Assembly (NCBI RefSeq): GCF_023656515.1
Contig: NZ_JAMOFV010000006.1
Location: forward strand, 2,271,243-2,335,242
Reading direction: 5' to 3'
Source: Clostridium swellfunianum
Lineage (GTDB): Bacteria; Bacillota; Clostridia; Clostridiales; Clostridiaceae
Length of the DNA stretch: 64,000 nucleotides
Under the pieces are notes generated by a model. That model saw only the letters and a program-made list of their open reading frames with translations, did no database searches and had not been told where the DNA came from. Numbering within the stretch: position 1 is the first letter of the stretch; each line of letters starts with the position of its first letter. Both the position numbers and the translations under genes were made by a program. This document shows, one piece after another, positions 44,659-53,473 of this stretch.

Positions 44659-44733
44659 TGGCTGGGGTGGCAGGATTCGAACCTACGAATGCCAGAGTCA
44701 GAGTATGGAGCCTTACCACTTGGCAACACCCCA
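44659..44733 (-). tRNA. tRNA-Gln (CTG)
   Basis: Acceptor TGGGGTG pairs with CACCCCA, D arm GCCAAGTGGTAAGGC, anticodon loop CTCTGAC with anticodon CTG, T loop TTCGAAT, and an encoded 3' CCA. The anticodon stem has one mismatch. Confidence 0.9.
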
Positions 44734-44740
44734 ATTAAAT

Positions 44741-44815
44741 TGGTGACTCCTAGGGGAATCGAACCCCTGTTACCACCTTGAGAGGGTGGTGTCTTGACCG
44801 CTTGACCAAGGAGCC
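44741..44815 (-). tRNA. tRNA-Glu (CTC)
   Basis: Acceptor GGCTCCT pairs with AGGAGTC (one G-T), anticodon arm CCACC-CTCTCAA-GGTGG with anticodon CTC, T arm AGGGG-TTCGATT-CCCCT, encoded CCA. It lies seven bases upstream of tRNA-Gln in one transcript. Confidence 0.9.
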
Positions 44816-45006
44816 CTTAATAATTTAGTAGCTTTTACCTTTTTATATTAGCAAATATTTTTGCAGTCGTCTAATTGTGTTTTTAAATCATTACGAGATT
44901 ACTTATTTAAAATATTAATAATTCTAATTACAAAAGGTTAAATATTATCACTCTCATAAACTAGTGTATCATACAAAAAACTGCAAATTATATATTGAAC
45001 ATAAGC

Positions 45007-45112
45007 CTAATTGTTCCGAGAGGCATAAAGGAAACGACAATATCCAATTTCAGCAGCATTCTTCATAAGTTCAAGATTTAGCCACGCGGCGAGTTCGTAG
45101 AATGGCCTATTA
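45007..45112 (-). pseudogene. C-terminal fragment of an unrecognised protein gene
   Basis: An open stretch of 34 codons before a TAG reads NRPFYELAAWLNLELMKNAA then EIGYCRFLYASRNN. It has coding-like composition but no start, and the frame is lost upstream. I do not recognise the family. The rest of the 44816-45159 gap is probable promoter DNA for the tRNAs. Confidence 0.35.
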
Positions 45113-45159
45113 TTGAATGGTCATTTGGTTTTTTTGAAGAAAGAAATTCTTAATTTACC

Positions 45160-45690
45160 TTATTCAAAAAACTCTTTGCTATAGACCACAGTTCCTGTAA
45201 CACCACCAAGACTTCCATCTTCAAGTTCCAATGCCATGAATGATTCGTCTGGTACATCAAATGGTGCTTTAATACCCCATTTACTAGCAGTTCTGAATCC
45301 AAAGCATGGATAATATTTATCATGCCCAAGAACAATTACTGATTTGAAGCCCATTTCTTTTGAAGTCTTAAGGCCTTGAAGAATTAATTTGCTGCCGATA
45401 CCTTTATTCTGATATTCGGGTAAGACTGAAACAGGAGCTAATGCCAATGATTCGTGTCTATTTTCTCCCTCTTTAATGAGTAATTTTGTAAACATTATAT
45501 GCCCTACAATTTCATCGTTAATTTCTGCAACAAGGCAAAGTTCGGGTATGAATGCATCACTTTTCCTCAATTTAGCAACTAAAAATTGCTCCTTATGGTC
45601 ACTATGCTCTATATTTTTAAATGCTTTTTCTACAACTGTTTCCGAGAGCTTATAATCTTTTTCAGTTTCCTGTCTTATAATTATATTCAT
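45160..45690 (-). CDS. GNAT acetyltransferase, YhbS-like
   Basis: A 176-residue N-acetyltransferase: start IIIRQETEKDYKLSETVVEKAF, acetyl-CoA loop LPEYQNKGIGSKLI, and VLGHDKYYPCFGFRTASKWGI, which is the YhbS/PA4026-type pattern. Substrate unknown. Start follows AGGAG. Confidence 0.88.
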   Translation of the reverse strand: MNIIIRQETEKDYKLSETVVEKAFKNIEHSDHKEQFLVAKLRKSDAFIPELCLVAEINDEIVGHIMFTKLLIKEGENRHESLALAPVSVLPEYQNKGIGSKLILQGLKTSKEMGFKSVIVLGHDKYYPCFGFRTASKWGIKAPFDVPDESFMALELEDGSLGGVTGTVVYSKEFFE

Positions 45691-45731
45691 CTTTAAATAT
45701 CTCCTTTAAAAAGTTTGAGTTAATAAAACCT

Positions 45732-46928
45732 TTATTTAATATATTTTTTAGAAGCCAAAACCTCATTAAGCTCAACTAATTTTATTGATTCATTTTCTAC
45801 TAATTTAATTAAATCCTTGGAATTAGCATAAACAAGTACTCCAAAGGTTTTTGTTCCATTATTTTCAGCATAATTTAAGGCTGATTTATAAAACTCTAAT
45901 CTATTTGAGCTGGAATCAAGCACCTTTGCAGCTTCCTTTCTGTCAATCATATATTTAAGCAGACTTTTATAATGGAGTTCGTAGGCCTTTGCTTCAAGGG
46001 ACATGTCGCTGCCTTGGTGGCCACTTGGATTAACAAGCCATTCTAAAATATGAAAAGCAGGATACTTTTCCTCAACACTTTCTTCTCTTGTTATTATTGT
46101 GTTGCTTTTAATAAGGTTAATACCAATCAAATCCGTAGCTTTCTTGTCATCTGGAGCTGTTCTTATACCTGCCCAAATAAAATCAATGTCTGGATACTTT
46201 TCTTCAAGCCTATGCAGCTCCTCCATGGTTAAATCCTTATCAAAAACAAGGTTGGCTGAAAGGTAGGAAACAGGGTTTAACTGCATAATATGCTCCATGA
46301 TTCGTTGTTTTTTCTTACTTATCTGCTCTGAACTTACAGCAGGATACCTGACATCTGTAAAATAATTAAAGCCAATATCGTCAATTATCTCAGTATAGTT
46401 TCTAACTCTTTTTCCTCGCATTATTTTAGTGGTGACATAGTTCTTTTCAAGAGTGAAAAGATTAGTTCGGAAGAAACCAATATCATACTTTCCAAACCCT
46501 TTCCTGTCAACATATACATCACTACTCAGTGAGTGTCCCGGCATATTTAATTCTGTTAAGGCATATAGATCAAAATTAATGTCACTGGTGTTTTTACCTA
46601 TTGTGGCCTTTGCCGGATTATAAAAATAGCTGTCTATTAATGGAGATATTACATAAAATATACCTATTAAAATGCCCAGTACTATGGCTACAGAGGTATA
46701 AACCACTCTTCTTAAACGGCTGTTTACACTCCTTTTGATTTTTATAGTTTCCTCATTAGGCTGCTCACCTTCCCGGGCTCCAGATAGATTATTAAATGCA
46801 ATATCTATATCTTCCGATAGATACTCTTCTATTGCTTCATATCTTTCTATATCATGTTCTATGCTTTGCTTTTCTTCCTCAGACACTAAACCTTCTTTAT
46901 ATCTTTCCAATAATTCTCTATAATTCAT
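45732..46928 (-). CDS. Anti-sigma factor with Sigma_reg N- and C-terminal domains
   Basis: A 398-residue protein. Residues 1-60 (YRELLERYKEGLVSEEEKQS) form the cytoplasmic sigma-binding part, followed by a membrane helix near residue 77 (VVYTSVAIVLGILIGIFYVI) and a large outside domain typical of the Sigma_reg_C family. It overlaps the ECF sigma gene by 11 bp, a coupled pair. A broken partial copy lies at 44.0-44.1 kb. Confidence 0.85.
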   Translation of the reverse strand: MNYRELLERYKEGLVSEEEKQSIEHDIERYEAIEEYLSEDIDIAFNNLSGAREGEQPNEETIKIKRSVNSRLRRVVYTSVAIVLGILIGIFYVISPLIDSYFYNPAKATIGKNTSDINFDLYALTELNMPGHSLSSDVYVDRKGFGKYDIGFFRTNLFTLEKNYVTTKIMRGKRVRNYTEIIDDIGFNYFTDVRYPAVSSEQISKKKQRIMEHIMQLNPVSYLSANLVFDKDLTMEELHRLEEKYPDIDFIWAGIRTAPDDKKATDLIGINLIKSNTIITREESVEEKYPAFHILEWLVNPSGHQGSDMSLEAKAYELHYKSLLKYMIDRKEAAKVLDSSSNRLEFYKSALNYAENNGTKTFGVLVYANSKDLIKLVENESIKLVELNEVLASKKYIK

Positions 46929-47412
46929 TTTTACCCTCCAATGCAGATTTTAATTTTTTCCTGGCCCTGAAAAGTAAGGTCTTGACTGCCCCCTCTGTCA
47001 AGCCTGTTGTTTCACTCATTTCTTTAAGGGTAAAGTCACAATAGTAATAAAGGATTAGTATTTCCTTATAGGATGGACGAAGATTTAAAACTAATCTGTA
47101 GATACGCTTTTTTTCTTCATTATCAATTATCTTGTCCAAAGGCGTTTCTTTTAAGGTTAATATATCATCTAATCCTTCAGTACTAGTGATTTCTTTATCT
47201 TTTCTAACATAATCCAGGAATAAGTTTTTGCAAACTCTAAAAAGCCAATATTTAATGTGCTGTATATCATTCTCAAGAGATAGCAAAGCTTTCAAGAAAG
47301 TTTCATTGGTCAGGTCCTGCGCCAGGTGATGGTCTCTGCACAATGAAAATGCATAAAGATAAAGTTCTCTATGATATTTAACATATAATTTTTCCAGATG
47401 ATCATTTATCAC
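46918..47412 (-). CDS. ECF-type RNA polymerase sigma factor
   Basis: A 164-residue group 4 sigma factor with region 2 (HLAQDLTNETFLKALLSL) and region 4 (LRPSYKEILILYYYCDFTLKEMSETTGLTEGAVKTLL). The GTG at 47412 is used because AAGGGG lies ten bases upstream; TTG at 47439 is an alternative. It is paired with the anti-sigma gene that overlaps its end, and an ECF-type promoter precedes it, which suggests autoregulation. Confidence 0.9.
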   Translation of the reverse strand: MINDHLEKLYVKYHRELYLYAFSLCRDHHLAQDLTNETFLKALLSLENDIQHIKYWLFRVCKNLFLDYVRKDKEITSTEGLDDILTLKETPLDKIIDNEEKKRIYRLVLNLRPSYKEILILYYYCDFTLKEMSETTGLTEGAVKTLLFRARKKLKSALEGKNEL

Positions 47413-47437
47413 ATGCTTACAACCCCTTTCACCTAAC

Positions 47438-47464
47438 AAACGATGTTTTGAGCCTTAGGTTACA
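47438..47464 (-). promoter_or_regulatory. ECF-type promoter of the second sigma operon
   Basis: TGTAACC (47464-47458), 15 bp, CGTTT (47442-47438). This is close to the AAC ... CGT pattern of self-regulating ECF factors and lies directly upstream of the sigma gene. Confidence 0.55.
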
Positions 47465-47584
47465 CTTTTATGTTTTAATATTGAACTTTTGTTAAAATAA
47501 TTTTGATTTTAAGCATTTATAAAGGGGAACCACCATTGAAGCGCGGCTCCCCTTGTTTAGCTTAACTAGAATTGAAAACCCCAT

Positions 47585-47935
47585 TTAATCAAATAATTCT
47601 AACCACCAAGGGTAATCAAACTGTCCGTCTGAAATCCGTATAAAATGACCAAACACACCTAAATCCGTTGCACCTGATTCAACATAAAAAAATGGTGTAT
47701 AAGTTGAAAAGATATAAAAGTTCACTCTCTCTATCTTAACTATTGCTTTTCCTACCTTTCCTTCAGCAAATGTAAGACGGCCTTGCCTATTTGTAGACTT
47801 CATATAATGTCCTATGGGGGAAACTTTTATATACTTATCTATTGTTGGATTAGTTATATAGGCTGCAACTAACATAAGTACAAAGATAATAGTAAAAACA
47901 GATCTCTTTTTTATGGATAATTTCGCTTTCTTCAC
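47585..47935 (-). CDS. Small membrane-anchored protein, unknown
   Basis: A 116-residue protein with an N-terminal helix (VFTIIFVLMLVAAYI) followed by TNPTIDKYIKVSPIGHYMKS and a beta-rich end (FYVESGATDLGVFGHFIRIS). The NPT pattern after the helix resembles DUF4359-type proteins, though I am not sure. GTG start follows GGAGGG by six bases. Confidence 0.6.
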   Translation of the reverse strand: MKKAKLSIKKRSVFTIIFVLMLVAAYITNPTIDKYIKVSPIGHYMKSTNRQGRLTFAEGKVGKAIVKIERVNFYIFSTYTPFFYVESGATDLGVFGHFIRISDGQFDYPWWLELFD

Positions 47936-48001
47936 ACAATACCCTCCATTATAAATTATATAGTCATTATAATTATACTTATTAAATTGTGAACTCTACT
48001 G

Positions 48002-48498
48002 TTATGAATCAACTTCAACCCTTTTGTTATATAAATTATAAAATAAACGGTATACTCCATATCCCAAAAGAGAACCTAAGACATTTAGGATCAAGTCATC
48101 TATATCACAAGTACCTAAATAAAATATAAGTTGTACTATCTCAATAAAAAGACTTGCGCCAAGGGATACTAAAAAATATTTTTAAACCTGCCACACTTTT
48201 TAAATAGCATAGGTAGAAAAAACCCTAGCGGACTAAATGCAAATATATTACCTAATAAATTTTCCAATGCGATACGAATAGCCGGTCCACCTTGTAAGTA
48301 TGGGATTATTGTATTTACTAAAGGAGTAAAATTTATTTGGGTTATTTTTTTAGAAAAGGGTATTTGTTTGCCAACCTCAACCATTGTGAGTGCCGATCCA
48401 TCCTTTAGGATAATTACATATACAAGAACTAATAAGTAAAGTATAAATAACCCCCAGGTTATAAATCTTAAACCCTTTGACTTTTGTTTTTTACTCAA
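48002..48498 (-). pseudogene. VanZ-family membrane protein gene with a frameshift
   Basis: The TTG at 48498 (AGGAGGAG upstream) opens a frame with QINFTPLVNTIIPYL and LENLLGNIFAFSPLGFFLPM, the first two-thirds of a VanZ protein, closing at 48169 in a six-T run. Reading on in the -1 frame gives LVSLGASLFIEIVQLIFYLG then TCDIDDLILNVLGSLLGYG to a stop at 48002, which is the missing VanZ C-terminus. One base change in length restores the protein. A true mutation, a sequencing error or slippage in the homopolymer are all possible. Confidence 0.75.
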
Positions 48499-48523
48499 TA
48501 TTTTTCTCCTCCTGGTATGCTGA

Positions 48524-48808
48524 TTAATTTTTAGTATGTTGTTTTGCTTTTTTACATGATCTATACAGAGAAAATAAATTAATAAGCAATCCAGCTAATA
48601 TAACATATATCGAAAAGTCTGGAATAATGGCTAACACATCATCGCTTATCCTTATGCCAATATTAAAGAAGTCTGTTCCAATTCCTTTTATAGTTCTAAC
48701 ATTGTTAACTTTTTTCAATTCAGTAAATTGCCAAACTTTTGTACAGATAACGGTTACAAACAAAACAATATTAGTTATAATAATTTTTTTAATAATAAGC
48801 CCCTCCAC
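48524..48808 (-). CDS. Two-helix membrane protein, unknown
   Basis: A 94-residue protein with hydrophobic segments IIITNIVLFVTVICTKVW and DFSIYVILAGLLINLFSLY and a middle outside loop. The start is unclear: GTG at 48808 overlaps the GGAGGGG site, and an ATT a few codons later is better spaced. It lies 26 bp before the VanZ gene. Confidence 0.5.
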   Translation of the reverse strand: MEGLIIKKIIITNIVLFVTVICTKVWQFTELKKVNNVRTIKGIGTDFFNIGIRISDDVLAIIPDFSIYVILAGLLINLFSLYRSCKKAKQHTKN

Positions 48809-48870
48809 TCTCTCAATAATGATTCAAATATCCTATTTTTCTGATTAATGGAGCCTATTTGAATAGGACA

Positions 48871-49206
48871 TTATAATTTATAGGCCTTATAAAATTTGCC
48901 GCTTTTCTCAACAGCAATAGCTTCTTCTGTGTTAATACCTTTAATTTCAAAAAGTTTGCTTCCAACTTGTGTATCATTAGCATCTCCATTCTCTGTTGGC
49001 ATAGGTTCCTTTTTCCGTTTTATTTCCCCCAATTGCTTTCCGAGTTCATCTTTAGAAACCTCTGTGGATGAGACCCCATAACTTATGTTGCTCCATATTA
49101 AAGCATTAGGATAAGAACTACCGCTTGGTGTATTTGAACACCCTATTAACACAAACGTTGATAATAAATAAAGTAGTAGCATTGATTTTATAAAGTGCTT
49201 TTTCAT
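48871..49206 (-). CDS. Small lipoprotein, unknown
   Basis: A 111-residue protein with a signal peptide and lipobox VLIGC (Cys near residue 23). Mature part: SNISYGVSSTEVSKDELGKQ, then KLFEIKGINTEEAIAVEKSGKFYKAYKL, a pattern common in small clostridial lipoproteins of unknown role. Start at 49206 follows GGGGAGGGG. Confidence 0.65.
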   Translation of the reverse strand: MKKHFIKSMLLLYLLSTFVLIGCSNTPSGSSYPNALIWSNISYGVSSTEVSKDELGKQLGEIKRKKEPMPTENGDANDTQVGSKLFEIKGINTEEAIAVEKSGKFYKAYKL

Positions 49207-49291
49207 CATTCCCCTCCCCATTAGATCATGGTTTACAACGGCCCATATATCGCAATTTTACAATCAATAAATTTTATAAAAAGCTTACCAA

Positions 49292-49576
49292 CTACAAGCC
49301 ATTAATTATTTGCTCATTTATAACATTATGCCTATATACGGAATAGGCTATAAAAATTATGACCATTAAAACACAACTGGTTATAATTATGGTTTTCTTT
49401 TGTTTATTAAGCTTTTCTCCATTATCAATAATCCGTCTATTTATAACCCCTGTAAGCATTAAAAACGCGACATAACCATATTCTCCCTTGCTTATTGAAT
49501 ATATAAATAAAATCAGTGAAGTAATATTTATAATAATTGCTGAGATAACTGGATTTCTGTATATAAGTGACTTCAT
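49292..49576 (-). CDS. Three-helix membrane protein, unknown
   Basis: A 94-residue hydrophobic protein with three helices (AIIINITSLILFIYS, YGYVAFLMLTGVIN, IITSCVLMVIIFIAYSVY). ATG is preceded by AAAGGCGG. No family recognised. It lies close upstream of the small lipoprotein gene and both face the same way. Confidence 0.6.
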   Translation of the reverse strand: MKSLIYRNPVISAIIINITSLILFIYSISKGEYGYVAFLMLTGVINRRIIDNGEKLNKQKKTIIITSCVLMVIIFIAYSVYRHNVINEQIINGL

Positions 49577-49614
49577 AAATTTACCGCCTTTATTTAAAAA
49601 TATCCCTACAGTTC

Positions 49615-50325
49615 TTATCTATAATCAGCTAACTTTCCAGCTTCAAGTAATGAATTAATATAATTTAAAAATCTTGGTGTTCGCTTGTCAATGTCCTCCT
49701 GACTTATACCTCTGAAAATTATCAGCTGATTCATTAAACCTCTTCCACCGCCGCTAGCTTGAATATTTTCTGTGGTATCTTCAAAAAAGAAATATATATC
49801 TGACATCTCAACCAGCTGTCTGTTTCCCTCAGAATGTTTAATATATTTTTGTGCTTCCAGGCGAGCCTCTTCGTAAAAGCTTCTATTCCGTTCTGTTTTG
49901 GGCAGCAAATACCCCCTCATATTTAATCCAAATCGTTCAGCAGGCGATTTCCTCACTTCCTCTTGCATAGCACTATTTTCTTGATGCCACTTTTCCATTT
50001 CTTCATCAGTCATATCAAAGGAAAAATCGGCAGCTTGATGCTCCAGCTTATCCTTACAATAGTTCATAATCAGACTATACTTATAGCTATTAAGATGAAT
50101 ATTGTCTGGCGATACTGGCAATGTATCACATTCTTCTAGAAAAGACTTCTCTGTCTCCTCAAAGGTGTGAGTGCTTGCGGTAATAACCCTGGCACAATCC
50201 TCTACCCACTGTTCATACTTTTGTTTAAAACTGTCACATGAAGCTGAAACTACTCTCCCAATAGCAACTGTACTATTTTGATTTCTTATGGTCACACTTC
50301 CATCTCTGTTTCTCTTAACTGACAT
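49615..50325 (-). CDS. Soluble hypothetical protein
   Basis: A 236-residue mostly helical protein without signal peptide or membrane segment, starting MSVKRNRDGSVTIRNQNSTV. Contains a Cys-rich helical region (SCDSFKQKYEQWVEDCARVI... FLEECDTLP) and a later FFFEDTTENIQASGGGRGL. I do not recognise it. Ribosome binding site AGGAGG is present. Confidence 0.65.
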   Translation of the reverse strand: MSVKRNRDGSVTIRNQNSTVAIGRVVSASCDSFKQKYEQWVEDCARVITASTHTFEETEKSFLEECDTLPVSPDNIHLNSYKYSLIMNYCKDKLEHQAADFSFDMTDEEMEKWHQENSAMQEEVRKSPAERFGLNMRGYLLPKTERNRSFYEEARLEAQKYIKHSEGNRQLVEMSDIYFFFEDTTENIQASGGGRGLMNQLIIFRGISQEDIDKRTPRFLNYINSLLEAGKLADYR

Positions 50326-50413
50326 TACTGTCCTCCTGCAAATTAAAACTCATAATAAAATCTTTCTTTAGAAAATTGAATCCTGCTTTCATCGTAGTTA
50401 TGGCAAAAACTAC

Positions 50414-50893
50414 TTAAACACCCATGTCATCTATAAGCCATGGCGAGTTTTCATCCTTTCTTATAACAAAATACCACCAATCATATATCCCACTATCTTG
50501 TGGGCCAACTCCATCTTTTTTGTACTTTACTTCATAATTAACTTTATATACCTTAACGTTATTTTCTTTTGTCCCATTTATCCTGCCTCTTCCATTACTC
50601 AAATACCCTTTCTTAACTTTTTCATCCTTTTCCTCTTCTATATTTACTATCTTGATACTATCTAAATTTTCAAATCCCCAAATTACATTTGAAGCATTCC
50701 AATGCTCAGTTAAAGTAGTTAATAGTCTATCTTTATTCTTTTCATTATAATATCGAAAATGATTCACTACTACACTTTGAGCAGAATCTACTTTAGAATC
50801 AGCTGTCTTATTATTTTTCTCGGTTGAGCAACCCACAAGTATAATAAAAGCAATAATCATTACCGGAATACTAAGCTTTAGTTTTAGCTTCAT
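50414..50893 (-). CDS. DUF4829-type lipoprotein
   Basis: A 159-residue lipoprotein with signal peptide and lipobox ILVGC. The mature domain (VNHFRYYNEKNKDRLLTTLT... WGFENLDSIKIVNI ... WYFVIRKDENSPWLIDDMG) matches the outline of DUF4829, a small NTF2-like fold of unknown role. Start at 50893 follows GGAGGG. Confidence 0.75.
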   Translation of the reverse strand: MKLKLKLSIPVMIIAFIILVGCSTEKNNKTADSKVDSAQSVVVNHFRYYNEKNKDRLLTTLTEHWNASNVIWGFENLDSIKIVNIEEEKDEKVKKGYLSNGRGRINGTKENNVKVYKVNYEVKYKKDGVGPQDSGIYDWWYFVIRKDENSPWLIDDMGV

Positions 50894-50976
50894 AATAGTC
50901 CCTCCATTTATTTTCCTATATAAGCCTCTCTCTTCCAATTAATAAAATAGGCAGTAAGACTCCAAGTGTACTAAAA

Positions 50977-51447
50977 TTATTTCAACTCATATCTCATTAC
51001 ATAAAATTCGCCAAATCCAATATGTGTCTTTTGCTGTTTTGTTTCAATAATTTCAAAGCCCTGTGATTCATAACAATTCACAGCCCTTTTGTTCCAAGTC
51101 CTAACCTCTAATATAACAGGTTTATTAGGAAACCTGTTTTGACTTTCAATTAAAGCCATCTTAGTTATCATTTTTCCTATTCCCTTACTGCAGTAGTCAG
51201 GCTTTATGCCAATTCCAAAGAATACTGTATCTCCTTCATCTAATAGATTTACAAATCCAACCAACTCGCCAGTATCATTCATGTAGCCTACGAATCTATC
51301 TCTTTTTACATTGTCAGTCAATGAATAATTCTCTTCAATCATTTTCTCCCAAGATGGTAGATTGTATATTGAATACTCTCCAGTATATTTCCAACTTGAA
51401 ATCTCCTTTGCTTGTTCTTCCGAAAGTTTTTCTGCAGTTAATTCCAT
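50977..51447 (-). CDS. GNAT acetyltransferase
   Basis: A 156-residue GNAT protein. GYMNDTGELVGFVNLLDEGD is strand 2-3, the acetyl-CoA loop is IKPDYCSKGIGKMI, and VRTWNKRAVNCYESQGFEI is the last part. The EISSWKYTGEYSIYNLPSW start is common in clostridial GNATs. Substrate unknown. Confidence 0.87.
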   Translation of the reverse strand: MELTAEKLSEEQAKEISSWKYTGEYSIYNLPSWEKMIEENYSLTDNVKRDRFVGYMNDTGELVGFVNLLDEGDTVFFGIGIKPDYCSKGIGKMITKMALIESQNRFPNKPVILEVRTWNKRAVNCYESQGFEIIETKQQKTHIGFGEFYVMRYELK

Positions 51448-51499
51448 TACTATTCCCCCAATAAAAAAATAAGAATAATGCGCAACTAAAAATCTTTGT

Positions 51500-51724
51500 T
51501 TAATTTCTTTCTGATTTTTTCCAAAGTCTATAGGAGTTTATAAGAGTAGCTAAAATTATTATAATATACCGAATAGCCACTATAATTGCAACATTTGCTG
51601 AAGCACTGGAACCTTCATATTTTTGGTTATTACAATACACAATAGCTACATTCACACTCATTAGAACAAATAATATAATTGCCATTATAGTAGAAAATAT
51701 TGATAACATTTTATACTTATCCAT
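51500..51724 (-). CDS. Two-helix membrane protein, unknown
   Basis: A 74-residue protein with helices MLSIFSTIMAIILFVLMSVN and VAIIVAIRYIIIILATLIN, ending in basic RLWKKSERN. ATG at 51724 follows GGTGGGG. No family recognised. Confidence 0.6.
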   Translation of the reverse strand: MDKYKMLSIFSTIMAIILFVLMSVNVAIVYCNNQKYEGSSASANVAIIVAIRYIIIILATLINSYRLWKKSERN

Positions 51725-51822
51725 AATAACCCCACCTTCCAACAATAGGTTAGTTTCATATAAGATTACCGTTCTTCATCATCGTTACCCTCTTATTCTG
51801 AAGATGATACGAAAATTGTGAA

Positions 51823-52257
51823 CTAAATATATGAAACCATATCAACTTCCCCATCTGTCAATTCTCCCATCTGCTGAAAACCATATTTTTCATACAACTT
51901 CTTAGCTTTATCGTTAGCGTCTATGTAGGTAGTTACTATTTCGTGGCATCTGCTATTCTTTTTCATCCATTCAATAGCTAATCCAAGTGCTTTACTTCCA
52001 TAGCCTTTGGATTGATATTTCTCGTCTATCATAAATTGCCATATAAAGCTATTATTTTGTTCTTTATTAAACCTAATCATTATAAAGCCTACCATTAAAC
52101 TTTCATTATAAATTGCAAAAGGTACAACATCATCATAAACATATGCCTTTGCAAGTGAGAGTACATTGGGTGAAACAAAGTGCTTTTGTTCTTCAGTAAC
52201 CTTTAAATTCAAACATTCTCTATAATTATTTGGTGTTATCTTTTCTAAACTAACCAT
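51823..52257 (-). CDS. GNAT acetyltransferase, paralogue of the 29.7 kb gene
   Basis: A 144-residue GNAT with the start ITPNNYRECLNLKVTEEQKHFV, acetyl-CoA loop IDEKYQSKGYGSKAL and YEKYGFQQMGE. The N-terminal pattern and length match the protein at 29687-30124; both may acetylate polyamines. Start at 52257 follows GGGGGGG. Its promoter is copy 2 of the shared cassette. Confidence 0.87.
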   Translation of the reverse strand: MVSLEKITPNNYRECLNLKVTEEQKHFVSPNVLSLAKAYVYDDVVPFAIYNESLMVGFIMIRFNKEQNNSFIWQFMIDEKYQSKGYGSKALGLAIEWMKKNSRCHEIVTTYIDANDKAKKLYEKYGFQQMGELTDGEVDMVSYI

Positions 52258-52318
52258 GATATCCCCCCCCATATTTTTCGATACTATCACATTGAGGTTG
52301 ATTCGTGTTTAATTACAA

Positions 52319-52371
52319 TAATTCACTAATTTAATTATACACTAACAACATATTTTCCCAAATACTTACTT
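52319..52371 (-). promoter_or_regulatory. Promoter cassette, copy 2 of 4
   Basis: Minus strand TTTGGG, 17 bp, TATAAT (52339-52334) within the shared block AAGTAAGTATTTGG ... GTGTATAAT ... TTAGTGA. It drives the GNAT gene at 51823. Confidence 0.6.
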
Positions 52372-52410
52372 AGAATTGCCTTTTAATAAAACACAGGCTT
52401 AACTGCTAAA

Positions 52411-52450
52411 CAAAAAAGCAGGCAAAGCTTTCAATTAAGTTTTGCCTGCT
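52411..52450 (-). terminator. Terminator in the 52.3-52.7 kb gap
   Basis: AGCAGGCAAA and TTTGCCTGCT form the stem, and the minus strand runs into TTTTTTG. It would end transcripts coming from the lipoprotein gene at 52668. Confidence 0.85.
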
Positions 52451-52528
52451 GTTTAGTAGTATAGTAAATATAATTTTGTCGTGAATCAACAAAACAAGTG
52501 AATTATATTATTAAAACAGACCTAAGGT

Positions 52529-52574
52529 TCTCACAGAGCAAAAAGTTATATTGTTAACTTCTTCTGCTGCCAGA
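52529..52574. repeat. Palindromic dispersed repeat, copy B (shorter)
   Basis: TCTCACAGAGCAAAAAGTTA and TTAACTTCTTCTGCTGCCAG, without the inner direct repeat of copies A and C. It lies downstream of the lipoprotein gene. Confidence 0.65.
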
Positions 52575-52667
52575 TGAAAAGTTCACTGCCTGGAACGATT
52601 ATAAAATATTAGGGCCTCACTTTATAGAATAAGAAATTGATAACCGTCCCGAGCTACTAATATTTAT

Positions 52668-53090
52668 CTATTTCCTCTTATATTCTTCAGGCAAAATATC
52701 ATATAATTGCTTAATATTGATTTGAGTTTCATGTATCAGATTACCAACAGTATAAAGCTTAGAGGATTTTATACCTATAATTCTAGTTTGGCATTCAACT
52801 GGAAAAGTATATCCTTCTTTTGTCCAACTGTTGGGGTTTAAAACCCCTGATGAACCTTTAAAAGGAACATAATAAATTCTATAACCATCAACTATACCAA
52901 GATATTTAATTTCCAGGCTTTTTAATTCTTTATTAGTATAATCATGGTGGGAGCGAAATTCTTTTATTATGACTTCATCATTATCATTAATATTATCTTT
53001 TGTATTTACTGCATTTTTCAAGCTACCTGTGATTTCGCATCCAATTATTACAATTAAAATAGCCAAGATAATAATAGATATTCTTTTCAA
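52668..53090 (-). CDS. Small lipoprotein, unknown
   Basis: A 140-residue protein with signal peptide and lipobox IVIIGC. Mature part includes FRSHHDYTNKELKSLEIKYL and a GSSGVLNPNSWTKEGYTFPV segment. TTG start follows GGGGGGAAG. Preceded by promoter cassette copy 3. No family recognised. Confidence 0.65.
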   Translation of the reverse strand: MKRISIIILAILIVIIGCEITGSLKNAVNTKDNINDNDEVIIKEFRSHHDYTNKELKSLEIKYLGIVDGYRIYYVPFKGSSGVLNPNSWTKEGYTFPVECQTRIIGIKSSKLYTVGNLIHETQINIKQLYDILPEEYKRK

Positions 53091-53128
53091 AACCTATCTT
53101 CCCCCCTATTCAGTTTGCTTTATCTTAC

Positions 53129-53183
53129 TAGTTCTCACTAATTACATTATACGTCAACTGTATAATGCTCCATATACTTACAT
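53129..53183 (-). promoter_or_regulatory. Promoter cassette, copy 3 of 4
   Basis: Minus strand TATGGA, 17 bp, TATAAT (53151-53146). The similarity to copy 4 continues another 22 bases through TAAGATAAAGCAAACT into the ribosome binding site. Confidence 0.65.
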
Positions 53184-53253
53184 TATCACCTTTGGGTGAA
53201 AATAATATAGAATATGAGAAAACCAATATCTGATAATATTGATATTATATTTG

Positions 53254-53473
53254 CTATAATTGCAGTAATATTACTTTCGGAGTTGATAAGGTTGGATGCA
53301 TACGGTGATTTCTGTTTGCTACAAATCCGACAATGCCTGTGGAAATAATCATTATTGGAAATACTATGAAAGAATTTTATAACTTAGCGTCAAATACTAT
53401 AAATATCAATATAACCAAAGCAGATATTATTCTAAGTGTGTATGCTATAATGTCATTTGTTCTTTCTCTCATG
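53254..53473 (-). pseudogene. Small membrane protein gene interrupted by TAA
   Basis: Frame MRERTNDIIAYTLRIISALV then ILIFIVFDAKL, TAA at 53379-53377, then NSFIVFPIMIISTGIVGFVA and onward to a stop at 53254: a two-helix membrane protein broken once. Its ATG overlaps the end of the upstream broken gene. Confidence 0.5.
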
